Source: Akkermansiaceae bacterium (GTDB lineage Bacteria > Verrucomicrobiota > Verrucomicrobiia > Verrucomicrobiales > Akkermansiaceae). Taken from it: a DNA stretch of 64,000 bases. The stretch lies in NCBI GenBank assembly GCA_903934285.1, contig CAIZNN010000278.1, forward strand, positions 1-64,000, in the 5' to 3' direction. Each line of letters opens with the position of its first letter. The stretch's first letter is position 1. The notes beneath the pieces are model-generated. The model saw only the letters and a list, made by a program, of their open reading frames with translations. It was not told the origin of the DNA and did no database searches. The translations under genes were made by a program, and so were the position numbers. Of this stretch, positions 20,901-32,900 are shown in pieces.

Positions 20901-23900
20901 GCCGTCGGTTTTGACCAACACCGGGACTGAACTGCTCACCTTCGAACCATTACCCAATTGGCCTTCACTGTTGCGGCCCCAGGCGGCCAGGGTACCGTCC
21001 GCGCAGAGGACCACAGTGTGAGACTCGGCGCACGCCATGGCGGTGATGGTTTTGCCAGCCAACACGCCGGATTGCACCACCCGTACCGGCAGGAACCGGT
21101 TATTGAGCGTGCCATCGCCCAGTTGGCCGCTTTCATTATAGCCCCAGGCGGCCAAGGTGCCGTCTTCACACAGCGCCAGACTGTCATAATAGCCTGCAGC
21201 CACGGCGACCACCTTCTTGCCGGCGAGCACGCCGCTAGCATCCACCAAGCCCGGCAGATTCCGGTTAATGTTGGTGCCATCCCCCAGGCTGCCCACGCCA
21301 TTGAGCCCCCACGCGGCGATCCGCCCGTCCGTGCAAAGCGCCAGCGTGTGGGATGTTCCGACCGCCACCCGCGCCACCGTTCGGGAGGCCAGCGCACCCA
21401 GCCCCAGCGCCACCGGCACCCCGCGGTTGTCTGTGGTGTCATCACCCAGATTGCCATAAAGGTTGCCGCCCCAGCCCACCAGCCGCCGGTTGGCCCACTC
21501 CAGCACCAGGTCGTTGCCGGTGCCGCCGTAGTAGTTGACCAGAAACGGATAGGTCAGTCCGTCGAAGCTCAGGTTCACCGTCTGCCATTGGGCCAAATTC
21601 GCGAAACGGCCTTGGATCGGGGCGGTACCCGTGTTTTTCAACACCATGAGTTGGGTGCCGGGAGCCGGCGCGAAACCCAACGAAAATGCGGCGTTCCAGT
21701 CGTCCAGCGCCACGGCGGCGGCGGTCACCGGCACCGTGGCGGCGGTGGCAAAATCGAACGCGGCGGGCAGGCGGGTCACCACCACTTGATAGGTCCGGGT
21801 TTGCCCGCCCGCGCCATTCACTTCCAAGGCGATCGGGTTGGCGCCCTCCGCCAGAGCGATGGGATCACTGGCCGCACCCGAGGCGACGACCGTGCCATTG
21901 ACCGTCACCACCGCCGCCGCGTCGGTGGTGACCGGCGTGAGGGCGACGCTGGCGGTGGGGTTGGCCACCGTGGCTTGATAGAGCGTGCGGTTGGCCTCGA
22001 AGGCAGGCTGGAGCAGTCCTGGAGCGATCAGCAGTCCGGCCAAGGCGGCTTGCGTCGTGGTGGTGAGAACCTGATCCGGGCCGGCTACATCGCCACCGGC
22101 TCCGGCGGCGATCGCGCGGCAATGATAGGTGGTGCCGGAGAGCAGACCGCCGATGACGGCGCTTACCGCCGTGGGGGTGGTGCCGGTGACCGTGCCGGGA
22201 GTAGCGGCGGTGCGCGTGCCGTAGGCCGTCGTCAGTCCGTATTCAAACGCCACCGTGGTGGCCGTGCCGTTGGCCATCACCTGGCCGTTCAGCATGGCGG
22301 AGGTGTCCGTGACCTCGGTCGCGGGCTGGGTTGTCAAGGTGGGCGGGGGTGGTGAGGACACCCAAACCAGGCTGTGGCCGCTCCCGGCACCCACGGCGGC
22401 GATTCGCTCGCCAGGCCGCAGCGCGCTGCTTGGTACCAGCACGGGAGTGAGGCGGTTGGTCGCGGAGTTATCACCCAACTGGCCCGAGGAGTTGTAACCC
22501 CACGCAACCAAAGTGCCATCACTGCAGCCGACCAGGTGATGGCCCCACCCGCTGGCCATCACCACCGGCGTCTTGCCGGATAGAACCCCGGTGCGGGTGA
22601 CCAACACCGGCGTGGTTTGCGCATCGGCCAATTGCCCGTTGCCCAACTCACCATTTTGGCCAAACCCCCAACTTGCGAGCGTGCCATCGGCGCACCGGAC
22701 GAGACAGGTATCGGCGCACGAGCTAAGCCCGATCACGGTCTTGCCAGCCAGCACACCCGAACTAACCACTGCCGCCGGCACAAAACGCCCGGTGCTGCTG
22801 GTAGTGCCATCCGCCAGGTTTCCGAAAACATTGTAGCCCCAGGTGACAACCGTGGCGTCGGCACACAACACCAAGCTATGATTGGCACCCGCCGCAATGT
22901 TAGTGATGACCTTGCCCGCGAGAATCCCCGCCTGATTCACCCGCACGGGCGACAGACCGGTGACGCTCGTGCCATCGCCCAATTGCCCGAACCCATTGTA
23001 GCCCCATGCCACCAGCGTGCCATCGGCGCATAGCGCTAGGCAGTGGGACCCATTTCCTGCCACCGCGACAACCTGCTTGCCAGCCAGCACCCCGGAACGG
23101 TCCACCCACACCGGTTTCAGCCGATTGGTGGTGGTGCCATCTCCTAACTGCCCGCTTGCATTTCCGCCCCAGGTGGCCACCGTGCCGTCGTCACAAATCG
23201 CGACGCTGTGCCGGCCATAGGCTACCAGCCCGATGATCGTCTTGCCGGCCAACACCCCGGAAGTATCGACCGCAACGGGTATCGCGCGGTCAGTGGTGGA
23301 ATTATCGCCGAGCTGTCCATCACTGTTGCTCCCCCAGGCCACCAGCGTGCCGTCCGAGGCGAGCGCTAGATTGTGGTAACCGCCCGCCGCCACCCGCACC
23401 ATCGTCTTGCCGGCCAACACGCCGGGCAACACCGGTGCGGGCACCGCACGATTCGCCGTTGTCCCGTCGCCAAGGTTGCCGCTGTAGTTGGCCCCCCATG
23501 CCAGCAGCCGGCGGTTGGCCCACTCCAACACCAGATCGTTGCCGGTGCCGCCGTAGTAGTTGACAACGAACGGATAGTCGATGCCGCCGAACGACAGGGT
23601 GATGGTCTGCCATTGGGCGAGATTGGCAAACCGCCCCTGGATCGCCCCCCCGCCGGTGTTGTTCACCACCGTGAGCATCGTGCCCGGCACCGGGGCAAAA
23701 CCTAACGAAACCGTGGCGTCGCCCGCCGCCGTCAGCGCGCCGGCGGTCACTGGGATGGTGCTCGCGGAAGCGAAGGCGAACGCAGCCGGCAGGCGGGTGA
23801 CCGTCACTTGATAGGTCAACGCCGCGCCATCCTCGCCGGTCACGACGACATTGATGGAATTGCCACCCACCGTGAGCGGCAGGGTTTCGCTGGCGGCACC

Positions 23901-26900
23901 GGAGGCGACCGTTTGGCCATTGATGCGCAGCGTGGCGGCCGGGTGCGTGGTGACCGGCGTAAGCGCGATGCCGGCGGTGGCGTTCGGCACGGTGACGTGA
24001 TAGGACGTTTGGCTGGCGACAAAGCCCGGGAACAATCGACCGCTATCCACCGCCAGGCTGGCAAGCGTCGCCGCATCGCGGGTGGTGAACGAAGCGTCCG
24101 CACCGTAGAACAACTTGCCCGAACGAGTGACAACCACGCGGTAGTGATAGGTGGCGGCCGGCAGCAAACCGGTCAGCGCGGCACTCACATTGACAACTGC
24201 GGTGCCACTCACCGTCGCGGGCACGGCAACCACGGTGCTGCCGTAGCCGGTGCTGAGGCCGTATTCGAAAGCTACGGTGACGGTGTTGCCACTGGGGCCT
24301 ACGCGCCCCGCCAAGCTGGCGGCAGTTCCCGTGACCGCAGTGGCGGCCAGGGTCTCGGGCACCGGCGGCGGCAGAATCCCCACCATGGCCATTGCTCGCA
24401 CGCCCCAGACCTGCGCCGCCGAGAATCGCTCGGATGGTCCCAAGCCGCTGGTATTGACCAGCACCGGTGCGCTGCGGCTGGTCGTACTGTTGTCACCCAA
24501 CACGCCGCTGTAATTGTTCCCCCAGGTGACCACGGCACCATCCGCGCAAAACGCGAGCGCATTGGATTGGCCGGCCGACACTGCGGTCACCGTCTTGCCG
24601 GTGAGCACTCCGGTCCGGGTGACCATGGCGGGCGCACTGCTGCTGGTCGTGGTGCCATTGCCCAATTGCCCGTCGGAGTTCGAGCCCCACGCGGCCAAGG
24701 TGCCGTCCGCACACAACGCGAGACTGAAGCTTTCCCCCGCCGCCACGGCGGTGACCGTCCTGCCGGATAGCACCCCGGTTCGGGTCACCAGCACCGGCAC
24801 GGGGCTGTTAGACGTGCTGCCGTTGCCCAATTGGCCGAACGTGTTGTATCCCCACGCGGTCACCGTGCCATCCGCACACGCCGCCAAGCTGAAGTAATAG
24901 CCGGCGGCAATGGCGGTGACCGTTTTGCCCGCCAGGACTCCGGTTCGATTCACCGCCACCGGCACGGCACTCGCTGTCGTCCCGCCGTTGCCCAAAGTCC
25001 CGTAGCCGTTGTCTCCCCAGGCCGCCAAGGTCCCGTCGGTGCAGAGCACCAGTGTGTGGGTGGCTCCGCAACTTGCTGCCTTGACGGTCTTGCCCGCCAG
25101 CACCCCGTCCATTTTCACCCGCACCGGCACATTCCGGTTGGTGGTGCTGCCGTCGCCCAATTGGCCGCTGGTGTTTTCGCCCCAGGCCACCAAGCTGCCA
25201 TCCGCCAACAGCGCCACGGAGTGGACCCGACCGGCCCACAACCCAACAATTTCCTGACCGCCGAGCACGCCGCTGCGATCCACCAACACCGGCAGGTACG
25301 CATTCGAATTGGTGCCATCACCCAGTTGGCCGTACGAATTGCCACCCCAGGCCGCCAAGGTCCCATCCGCGCACAGGGCCAACCCGTGACTACCACCGGC
25401 CACGATGCGGGAAACGAGCCTACCTGCCAGCACTCCCTCGAGCATGGCGGTTGGGACGGACCGGGAAGTCGTGGTCCCGTCGCCAATCTCGCCGCCCTGA
25501 TTGTAACCCCAGCCGACCAAGCGGTTGAGGCCCCACTCCAATACCAGGTCATTGCCATCCCCACCCTGGTAGTTCACCACAAACGGATACTCGATGCCGC
25601 CGCAGGCCAACCGCAGCACCTGGCCCTGGGTGAGGTTGGTGAACCGTCCTTGAATCGGCAGGTTGCCCGTGTTCTTGAGCACCGTCAGCAGGGTTCCCGC
25701 CGCAGGGGTGTAACCCAGCGTGAAATCCGCCGTTAGACCAGCCACCGCAAAGCCGCCAGCCGTGGCCGGCACGGTCGTTGCCGACGCGAACGTCATCAGC
25801 GCCGGCAACCGGGTGGCGATGACCTGATAGGTCTGGGTGTTGCCGCCGGCGCCGCTCACCACCACGTTGATCGTGTTAGACCCGGGATTGAGCGCGATGG
25901 CGGGGCTCGCCGTGCCGGACGCCACCGCCGCGCCATTGACTGTGACCGTCGCCGCCGCATCGACGGTCACGGGAGTTAGAGCGAGTTCCGCGCCTGCCAG
26001 CGTGACATCGTAGCGGGTGGTCTCAGGGCCGAAGGTCGGTGACAACACTGCCACACTCGGGGTTAATCCGGCAAGGCTGGCGAGACTGGTGGTGGTGAAC
26101 ATTTGATCGTTGCCATAGACCACCCGCCCGGCGGCGGTGCCGACGCAGCGGAAATGATAGATCGAGCCCGACCGCAATCCGCTCACCGGGGCGCTTACCG
26201 CTGTGCTGGTGGTGCCGCTCACGCTGGCCGGGGTCGCCGCCACCGTGCTGCCGTAAGCGGTGGTGAGGCCATACTCGAAGGCACCCGCGGTGGTGGTGTT
26301 ATTGCCATTCACCCGCCCGTTGAGGGTGGCTGAGGTGTCTTTCAGCTCGGCGGCGGCCAGGGTTTCCACCACCGGCGGCACCGGTTGGGCGACGGCCGCC
26401 AGCGAATGATTGGTGCCGCCCGCGGCAAGCACAAACCGCTCCCCGGCACGCAGCGCGGTGGTGGTTACCAAGACGGGCGTCGCGATGGGGTTCGTGGTGG
26501 TGTTGCCCAGCTCGCCGTTGTCATTATTGCCCCAGGCGGTGAGCGTGCCATCGGAACAAATGGCCAGACTGTGGCTATTGCCGCCCGCGATGGCCGCCAC
26601 GGTCTTGCCGGAGAGCACCCCGGTCCGGGTCACCAGCACCGGCAGCCACTTGCCTGTGTAATCATAGAGCGTGCCATTGCCTAACTGACCGGACATGGTG
26701 GACCCCCATGCGGCCAAGGTCCCGTCCGAGCACAGCGCCATGCTGTGCGCCCCGCCGCAGGCAACCGCCGTGACCGTCTTGCCGGCCAGCACGCCGCTGC
26801 GGTCCACCAGGGTCGGTGCGGTCGCGTCCAAAATGGAGCCATTGCCCAACTGACCATACGGATTGTCGCCCCAGGCGGCCATGTTGCCATCCGTGCACAT

Positions 26901-29900
26901 CACGAGATTGAAACTCTCACCACTGGCAATCGCGGCAACCGATCGGTTAGACAAGACCCCGGCCTGGTTGACCTTTACGGGCGTCGTGCGGTTGGTCACC
27001 GTGCCGTCGCCCAATTGGCCGTTGGAATTGTCGCCCCAGGCGGCCAAGGTGCCGTCGCCGCACCAGACCAAGCAGTGGTTGCCGCCGCAGGCGATGGCCA
27101 CCACCGATTTTCCGGCCAGCACGCCGGCCTGCTCCACCCGCACCGGAGTTGACCGATTGGTGGTGGTGCCGTCGCCCAACTGACCCTTGTCATTGAGTCC
27201 CCAAGCCACCAGCGTGCCGTCGCTGCACAAGACCAAATTGTGGGAACTGCCGGCGGCCAGGGCGACCGGGATCTTTCCAGCCAGAACGCCGGACATGTCC
27301 ACCCGCGCAGGCACGTTCTGGTCCACGGTATCGCCCATCCCTAACTGGCCGCTCGCGTTGTAGCCCCAAGCGGCCAAGGTGCCATCGGCCGTCAGTGCCA
27401 GGTTGTGAGTTCCTCCCGCCACCGACCGTACGATCCATTTGCCAGCCAGCGCACCATTAGCCACGGCGGTCGGCATCGTGCGGGCCACCGTCGTGCCGTC
27501 ACCCAGCCTGCCATTGGCATTGACTCCCCATGCCAGCAACCGGCGACCCGCCCATTCGAGCACCAGGTCGTTGCCGGTGCCGCCGAAGTAATTGGCCACA
27601 AACGGGTATTGGATATTGTTATAGGACAAGGCCACCGCCTGCCACTGGGCGAGGTTGCTAAATGTCCCTTGAATCAATCCCGCACCGGTGTTCTTGAGCA
27701 ACGTCAACTGGGTGCCCACCGGTGGCGCGAAGCCCAGACTCAGTTCCACCGGCAGCCCGCCCACCGAGAACCCCGCCGCAATCGCCGGCACCGCGACCGC
27801 CGACGCCAACACCATTACCGCCGGCAAGCGCGTGACCACCACCTCATACGTCCGCGTTTCCCCGGCGGCCGTCACCGCGATCATGATCGTGTTAGAACCT
27901 GCGGCCAGTGCCAGCGGCCCACTCGCGGAACCGGAGGCGACGTCGCCGCCGTTGACCTTCACCGTGGCAGCGGCGGCGGCCGCCACCGGCGTCACCGTGA
28001 CACTCGTGGTGGCATTGGCCACCGTCGTTTCATAATGCGCCACCTCAGCACTGAACGCCGGCGCCAAGGCGGCCGCCCCATCGACCGTTAGAGAAACCAA
28101 TTTGGCCACATCGGTGGTCGTTAGAGTTTGATCCGCGCCGGTTGTCACGCCACCCGGTCCGGAGGCGAGCACCCGATAGTGATAGGCCGTGCCCGGTCTG
28201 AGATTGGCCAGCGTGGCGCTGACGGCAGTGTCGGCACTGCCGGAAACCGTGGCGGGCACGGCAGCCACGCTGCTGCCATAAGCGGTGGTCAGGCCAAACT
28301 CAAAGCTAACCGCCGCGGTGACACCCGCGGCGCTGACCCGCCCGTTGATGGTGGCGGTGGTGTCCCCGCCGCCGGTGGCCGCCAGGGTTTCCGCCACCGG
28401 CGGCGGCGGCGTGGCAGTCACCACCATCGAATCGGATGACAGCCCGCCGATCAACTTGGCAATGCCCTCTCTGGTCCTCCGCTCGCCATTGAGCACCAGC
28501 ACGGGCGCCGTTCGACTGGTCGTCGTGCCGTCCCCCAGTTGACCATCGTAGTTGTAACCCCAGGCGGTTAGGGTGCCGTCGGAACACAGGGCCAAACTGT
28601 GCTGGAAACCCGCCGCAATCGCGGTCACCGTCTTGCCCGCCAATACCCCGGAAGCGGTCACCACCCCGGGCACCGTCGCGTCGGTGGTCGTGCCATTGCC
28701 GAGCTGGCTGTAATAGTTGTCGCCCCAGGCCGCCAGCGTACCGTCGGTGCACAGGGCCAGACTGTGATAGGAACCGGCGGCGATGGACTGGATCGTCTTG
28801 CCGCCCAGCACCCCGGTGCGGGAAACCACCGCCGGCAGCGGATAGCCCCCCGACTGATTCGCTGGCTCGGTCGAGCCGACCTGACCATCGGAGCCTGCCC
28901 CCCATGCCGTCAAGGTGCCATCCGCACACAACGCCAACGAGTGCCCGCCGCCCACCGCGATGGAAACGACCTCCTTGCCGCCCAGCGCGCCCTGGTTCAT
29001 CGCTACCGGAGTGCCGGTATCCGACCATTCCGCCACGGTGCCGTCGGTGCACAGGGCCAACCGGCGGCTTGACGCCACCGCGAGCGACGCGATCGATTTT
29101 CCGGTGAGGGCGCCACTCATCGCCACCGGCCCCGGCAACACGCCATAACCCGAGCCCCACGCGAACAACACGCCGTCCTCACACAGCGCGAAGCTGGTGT
29201 TTGAGCCGATTACCAGCGAGAGAATCGTCCGGCCGGCCAGTTCACCCTCGGTGTCCACCGGCACCGGCACACTCGACGCCACCTTGTCGCCGGTTCCCAA
29301 CTGACCGCTCGCATTGTCCCCCCACGCGAACAGCACACCATCCGAGCGCAACGCCAGGCTATGGACGGGCCCGATCGCGCTCGCCACCACCGTCCGGCCG
29401 TTTCCTAACACGAGGCCCGGCGCGGTCGGCGTGAGCCGGTTCGTCACCGTGCCGTCACCAAGCTGGCCTGAGCCGTTAGCCCCCCACATCAACAAGCGCT
29501 GATGGCCCCAGCGGAGGACCAGATCGTTGCCGGTACCGCCGAAATAGTCGGCCACAAACTGATAGGTCACGCCGCCATAGGCGAGGCTGACCGTCTGCCA
29601 CTGCCGCAGGTTGCTGAAACGCCCGGCGATCGGATTGTTGCCCGTGGTATTCACCACCGTCAGCACCGCCCCCAGCGCGGGCGTGAACCCCAGCGCAAAC
29701 GCCGCCTCACCGCCCGCTTGGAAATTCCCGGCCGTTACCGGAACGGTGTTAGACGCAGCAAAGGCAAAGGACGCCGGTAGCCGGGTCACCTCTATCTGAT
29801 AGGTCGCCGTCTCGCCGCCGGCCCCGGTCACCAACACCTTCACCGCCGTATTTCCCACGGCCAGCGGCAGTTCCTGGCTCGGCTGCCCCGAGGCCACCAC

Positions 29901-32900
29901 CTCCCCATTGATCCGCAGCGTGGCATCCGGATGTTTTGGAACTGCGGTGAGGGTGAGGCCGGTGGTGGCATGGGGCAGGGTCACGTTGTAGGAAACCCGG
30001 TCGGAGTTGAATCCGGGCTGCAGCGCGCCGGCACTCAGCGACAGGCTGGTTAGAACCGCCAAATCGTTGGTCGTGAACGTTTGGTCGGCACCGTTCAGCG
30101 TGTGGCTGCCGATTGTTGCCACCACCCGGAAATGATAGGTTCGGTCGGGCAGCAAGCCGCTGAGCGCGGCACTGACCGCCACCGCCGCACTGCCGTTCAT
30201 CGTGAGCGGCGTTTGTGGTGCGCTGGAGCCATACGCCGTGGTCAGCCCGTATTCAAAATACACCCGGGTGCCCAAGCCGTTTGCATTCACCCGCCCATTG
30301 AGCGTGGCGGTGGTGCGGGTGACGTTTTCAGCCGCCAAGGTCTCCGGCACGGGCAGGGTGGCGGGCTGCGACGCGACCACCCCGAGGATGAAAGCAGAAT
30401 TCGCGGAGGCATCGATCCACCGCTCGCCTGCCCGCAATGCGGTGGTGACAGGCAGCACCGGCCGGGTCCGGTTGGTGGTGGTGTTATCGCCCAATTGACC
30501 GTAGTTATTCCCCCCCCAGGTGGCCAACACCCCATCGGTGCAAACGGCGACATTGAAACTCGAGCCGGTATTGCTGATGCGGCTTACTGTCTTGCCTGAG
30601 AGCACGCCGTTGCGGTCCACCGCGACGGGAACCAGCGAGTCCACTCCCGACACACCATTGCCCAATTCACCCGCGTAGTTGCCACCCCATGTCACGAGAC
30701 TCCCATCGGTGCAGAGGACCAAACTGTGGGTGAATCCGGCGGCCACCGCTGCCACGGTCTTGCCCACCAACGCCCCCACCATTTTCACCAAGACCGGACG
30801 GCTGGCCGAGACACTTGAGGCGCCATTGCCCAGTTGCCCCTTTTCGTTGCTGCCCCAGGCGACCACCGCACCATCCGCGCACAAGGCCAGATTGTGAGCC
30901 CAGCCCGCTGCCACCGCCACCACGGTCCGCCCCTTGAGTTCACCACTCATATCGACCCATACCGGGCTGCTGCGATTGGTGGTGGTGCCGTCGCCCAACT
31001 GCCCCTTGTCATTGTTCCCCCAGGCGGCGACCGTGCCATCCCCGCACAGCGCCAGGCTGTATGACGAACCGCACATGATCGACATCACCCGCTTGCCCGC
31101 CAACACCCCGGAACGATCCACCAGCACCGGGCGGTAGCGATGGGTGGTAGTGCCGTCACCCACCGCCCCCGCGAAATTGTATCCCCACGCCGCCATCTCA
31201 CCGTCGGAACACAGGGCCAGACTGGTGGTTCCAGCCGCCAGCGCGACGATCGTCCTGCCCGCCAACACGCCCGAGCGGTCCACCGGAACAGGAAAGGTGC
31301 GGCCCGTGTAGCCGCCATCGCCCAGTTGACCTTCACTGTTGCGGCCCCACGCCACCAGCGTGCCGTCCGCACACAAGGCCAAATTGTGGCTGCCTCCCAC
31401 CGCGCAACGGACAATCACCTTGTCCGTCAGCAAGTCACCGCCCACCGGGGTGGGAAGCTTCCGGTCGGTAGTGGTGCCATCCCCTGCTCCCCCTGTGCCG
31501 TTGTAGCCCCAGCCCAACAACCGCTCGCCGCCCCACTCCAACACCAAATCGTTGCCATCGCCGCCGAAGTAGTTGGCCACAAACCGGTATTGCGTCCCGC
31601 CGTATGGCAGATACACGGTTTCCCATTGCCCGAGATTGGCAAAGGTCCTCTCAAACACCCCGCTTCCGGTATTCTTGATCACCGTCAGTCGCGTGCCAAT
31701 GACCGGCGCGAAATTGAGCACCAAATTGACCATGCCCGAGGGCTGGAAATTCGCGCCGGTGGCTGGCACGGTGGTCGCGGAATCGAACACCATGGCTTCC
31801 GGCAACCGCGCGACCACGAGGCGATAGGTTTGCGTGTTCGCCCCGGCACCCGCCACCTCGATGACAATGGTGGTATCGCCGGCCTCAAGTGGCACGACCT
31901 GGCTGGCCGCGCCGGACTCGGTTGCCGTACCATTCACCCGCACGGTCGCTGCGGCGTGGCGTGCCGTCGGTGTGACGCTGATGCCGGTGGTGGCGGTGGT
32001 CACGGTGAGGGTGTATGCCATCCGCTTCGGGTCAAACTCCGGCAGCACCTCGCCCGCGCTGGTGGCAAGCCCCGCGAGCACCGCCGCATCGGTGGTGACG
32101 AACGTCAGATCCTGCCCCTTGACCGTGCCGCCCGCACTGGTCGCGACCACCCGGTAATGATAGGTGGTGCCAGGCAACAGACCGGCGGCAGTGGCCGCCA
32201 CTGCGGTGGCGGTGGTGCCGGTGACCGTGGCGGGAGCGGCGGCCAGGGTGCTGCCGTAGGCGCTTGTCAGACCATATTCGAAAACAACCCCGGCAGCCGA
32301 ACCGTTGCCATTCACTTGGCCATTGAGCGCCGCGGCACCATCTCCCACAGCGGTTGCAGCCAAGGTCTCCACCAGCGCTGGCGGGGGCATCGCCACCAAT
32401 GCCAGACTATGATAGGAACCGGCCACCACCTTGACCGGTCGCTCGCCGACAGCCAAGGCGGCGGAGTTGACCCGCACCGGGACCAAGGAGCTGTTAGATG
32501 AACCATCACCGAGTTGTCCCGAGCTGTTGCCCCCCCATGCGGCGATCGTTCCATCGGTGCACAGTGCCAGGCTATGGCTGACACCGGCGGCGATTGCCAC
32601 CACCTCCTTGCCAGCCAGCACTCCAGCGGCGCTGACCCACGCCGGTGCCGTGTGTTTGGTGGTGCTGCCATCACCCAACTGCCCGGACCCGTTGTAGCCC
32701 CATGAGGCCACCACACCACCATCGCATAGCGCCAGGCTGAAGTTCCCCCCGGCCGCCACCGCCAGCACCTTCCGGCCATTGAGAATGCCCGTTGCTCCCA
32801 CCTGACCCGGCGTCGTCGTTGCCGTGCTGCTGCGGCCCAATTCGCCAAAATCGTTACCGCCCCAGGACGCCAGGGTGCCGTCCGGGCAAAACGCCAGGCT

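Noticed and set aside
20958-22355. Long plus-strand frames opposite the giant gene (also 16857-18050, 31140-32501, 18063-19346)
   Set aside because: They are antisense shadows of a GC-rich repeat gene; the products are His/Arg/Gly/Gln-rich with no domain and follow the repeat period.
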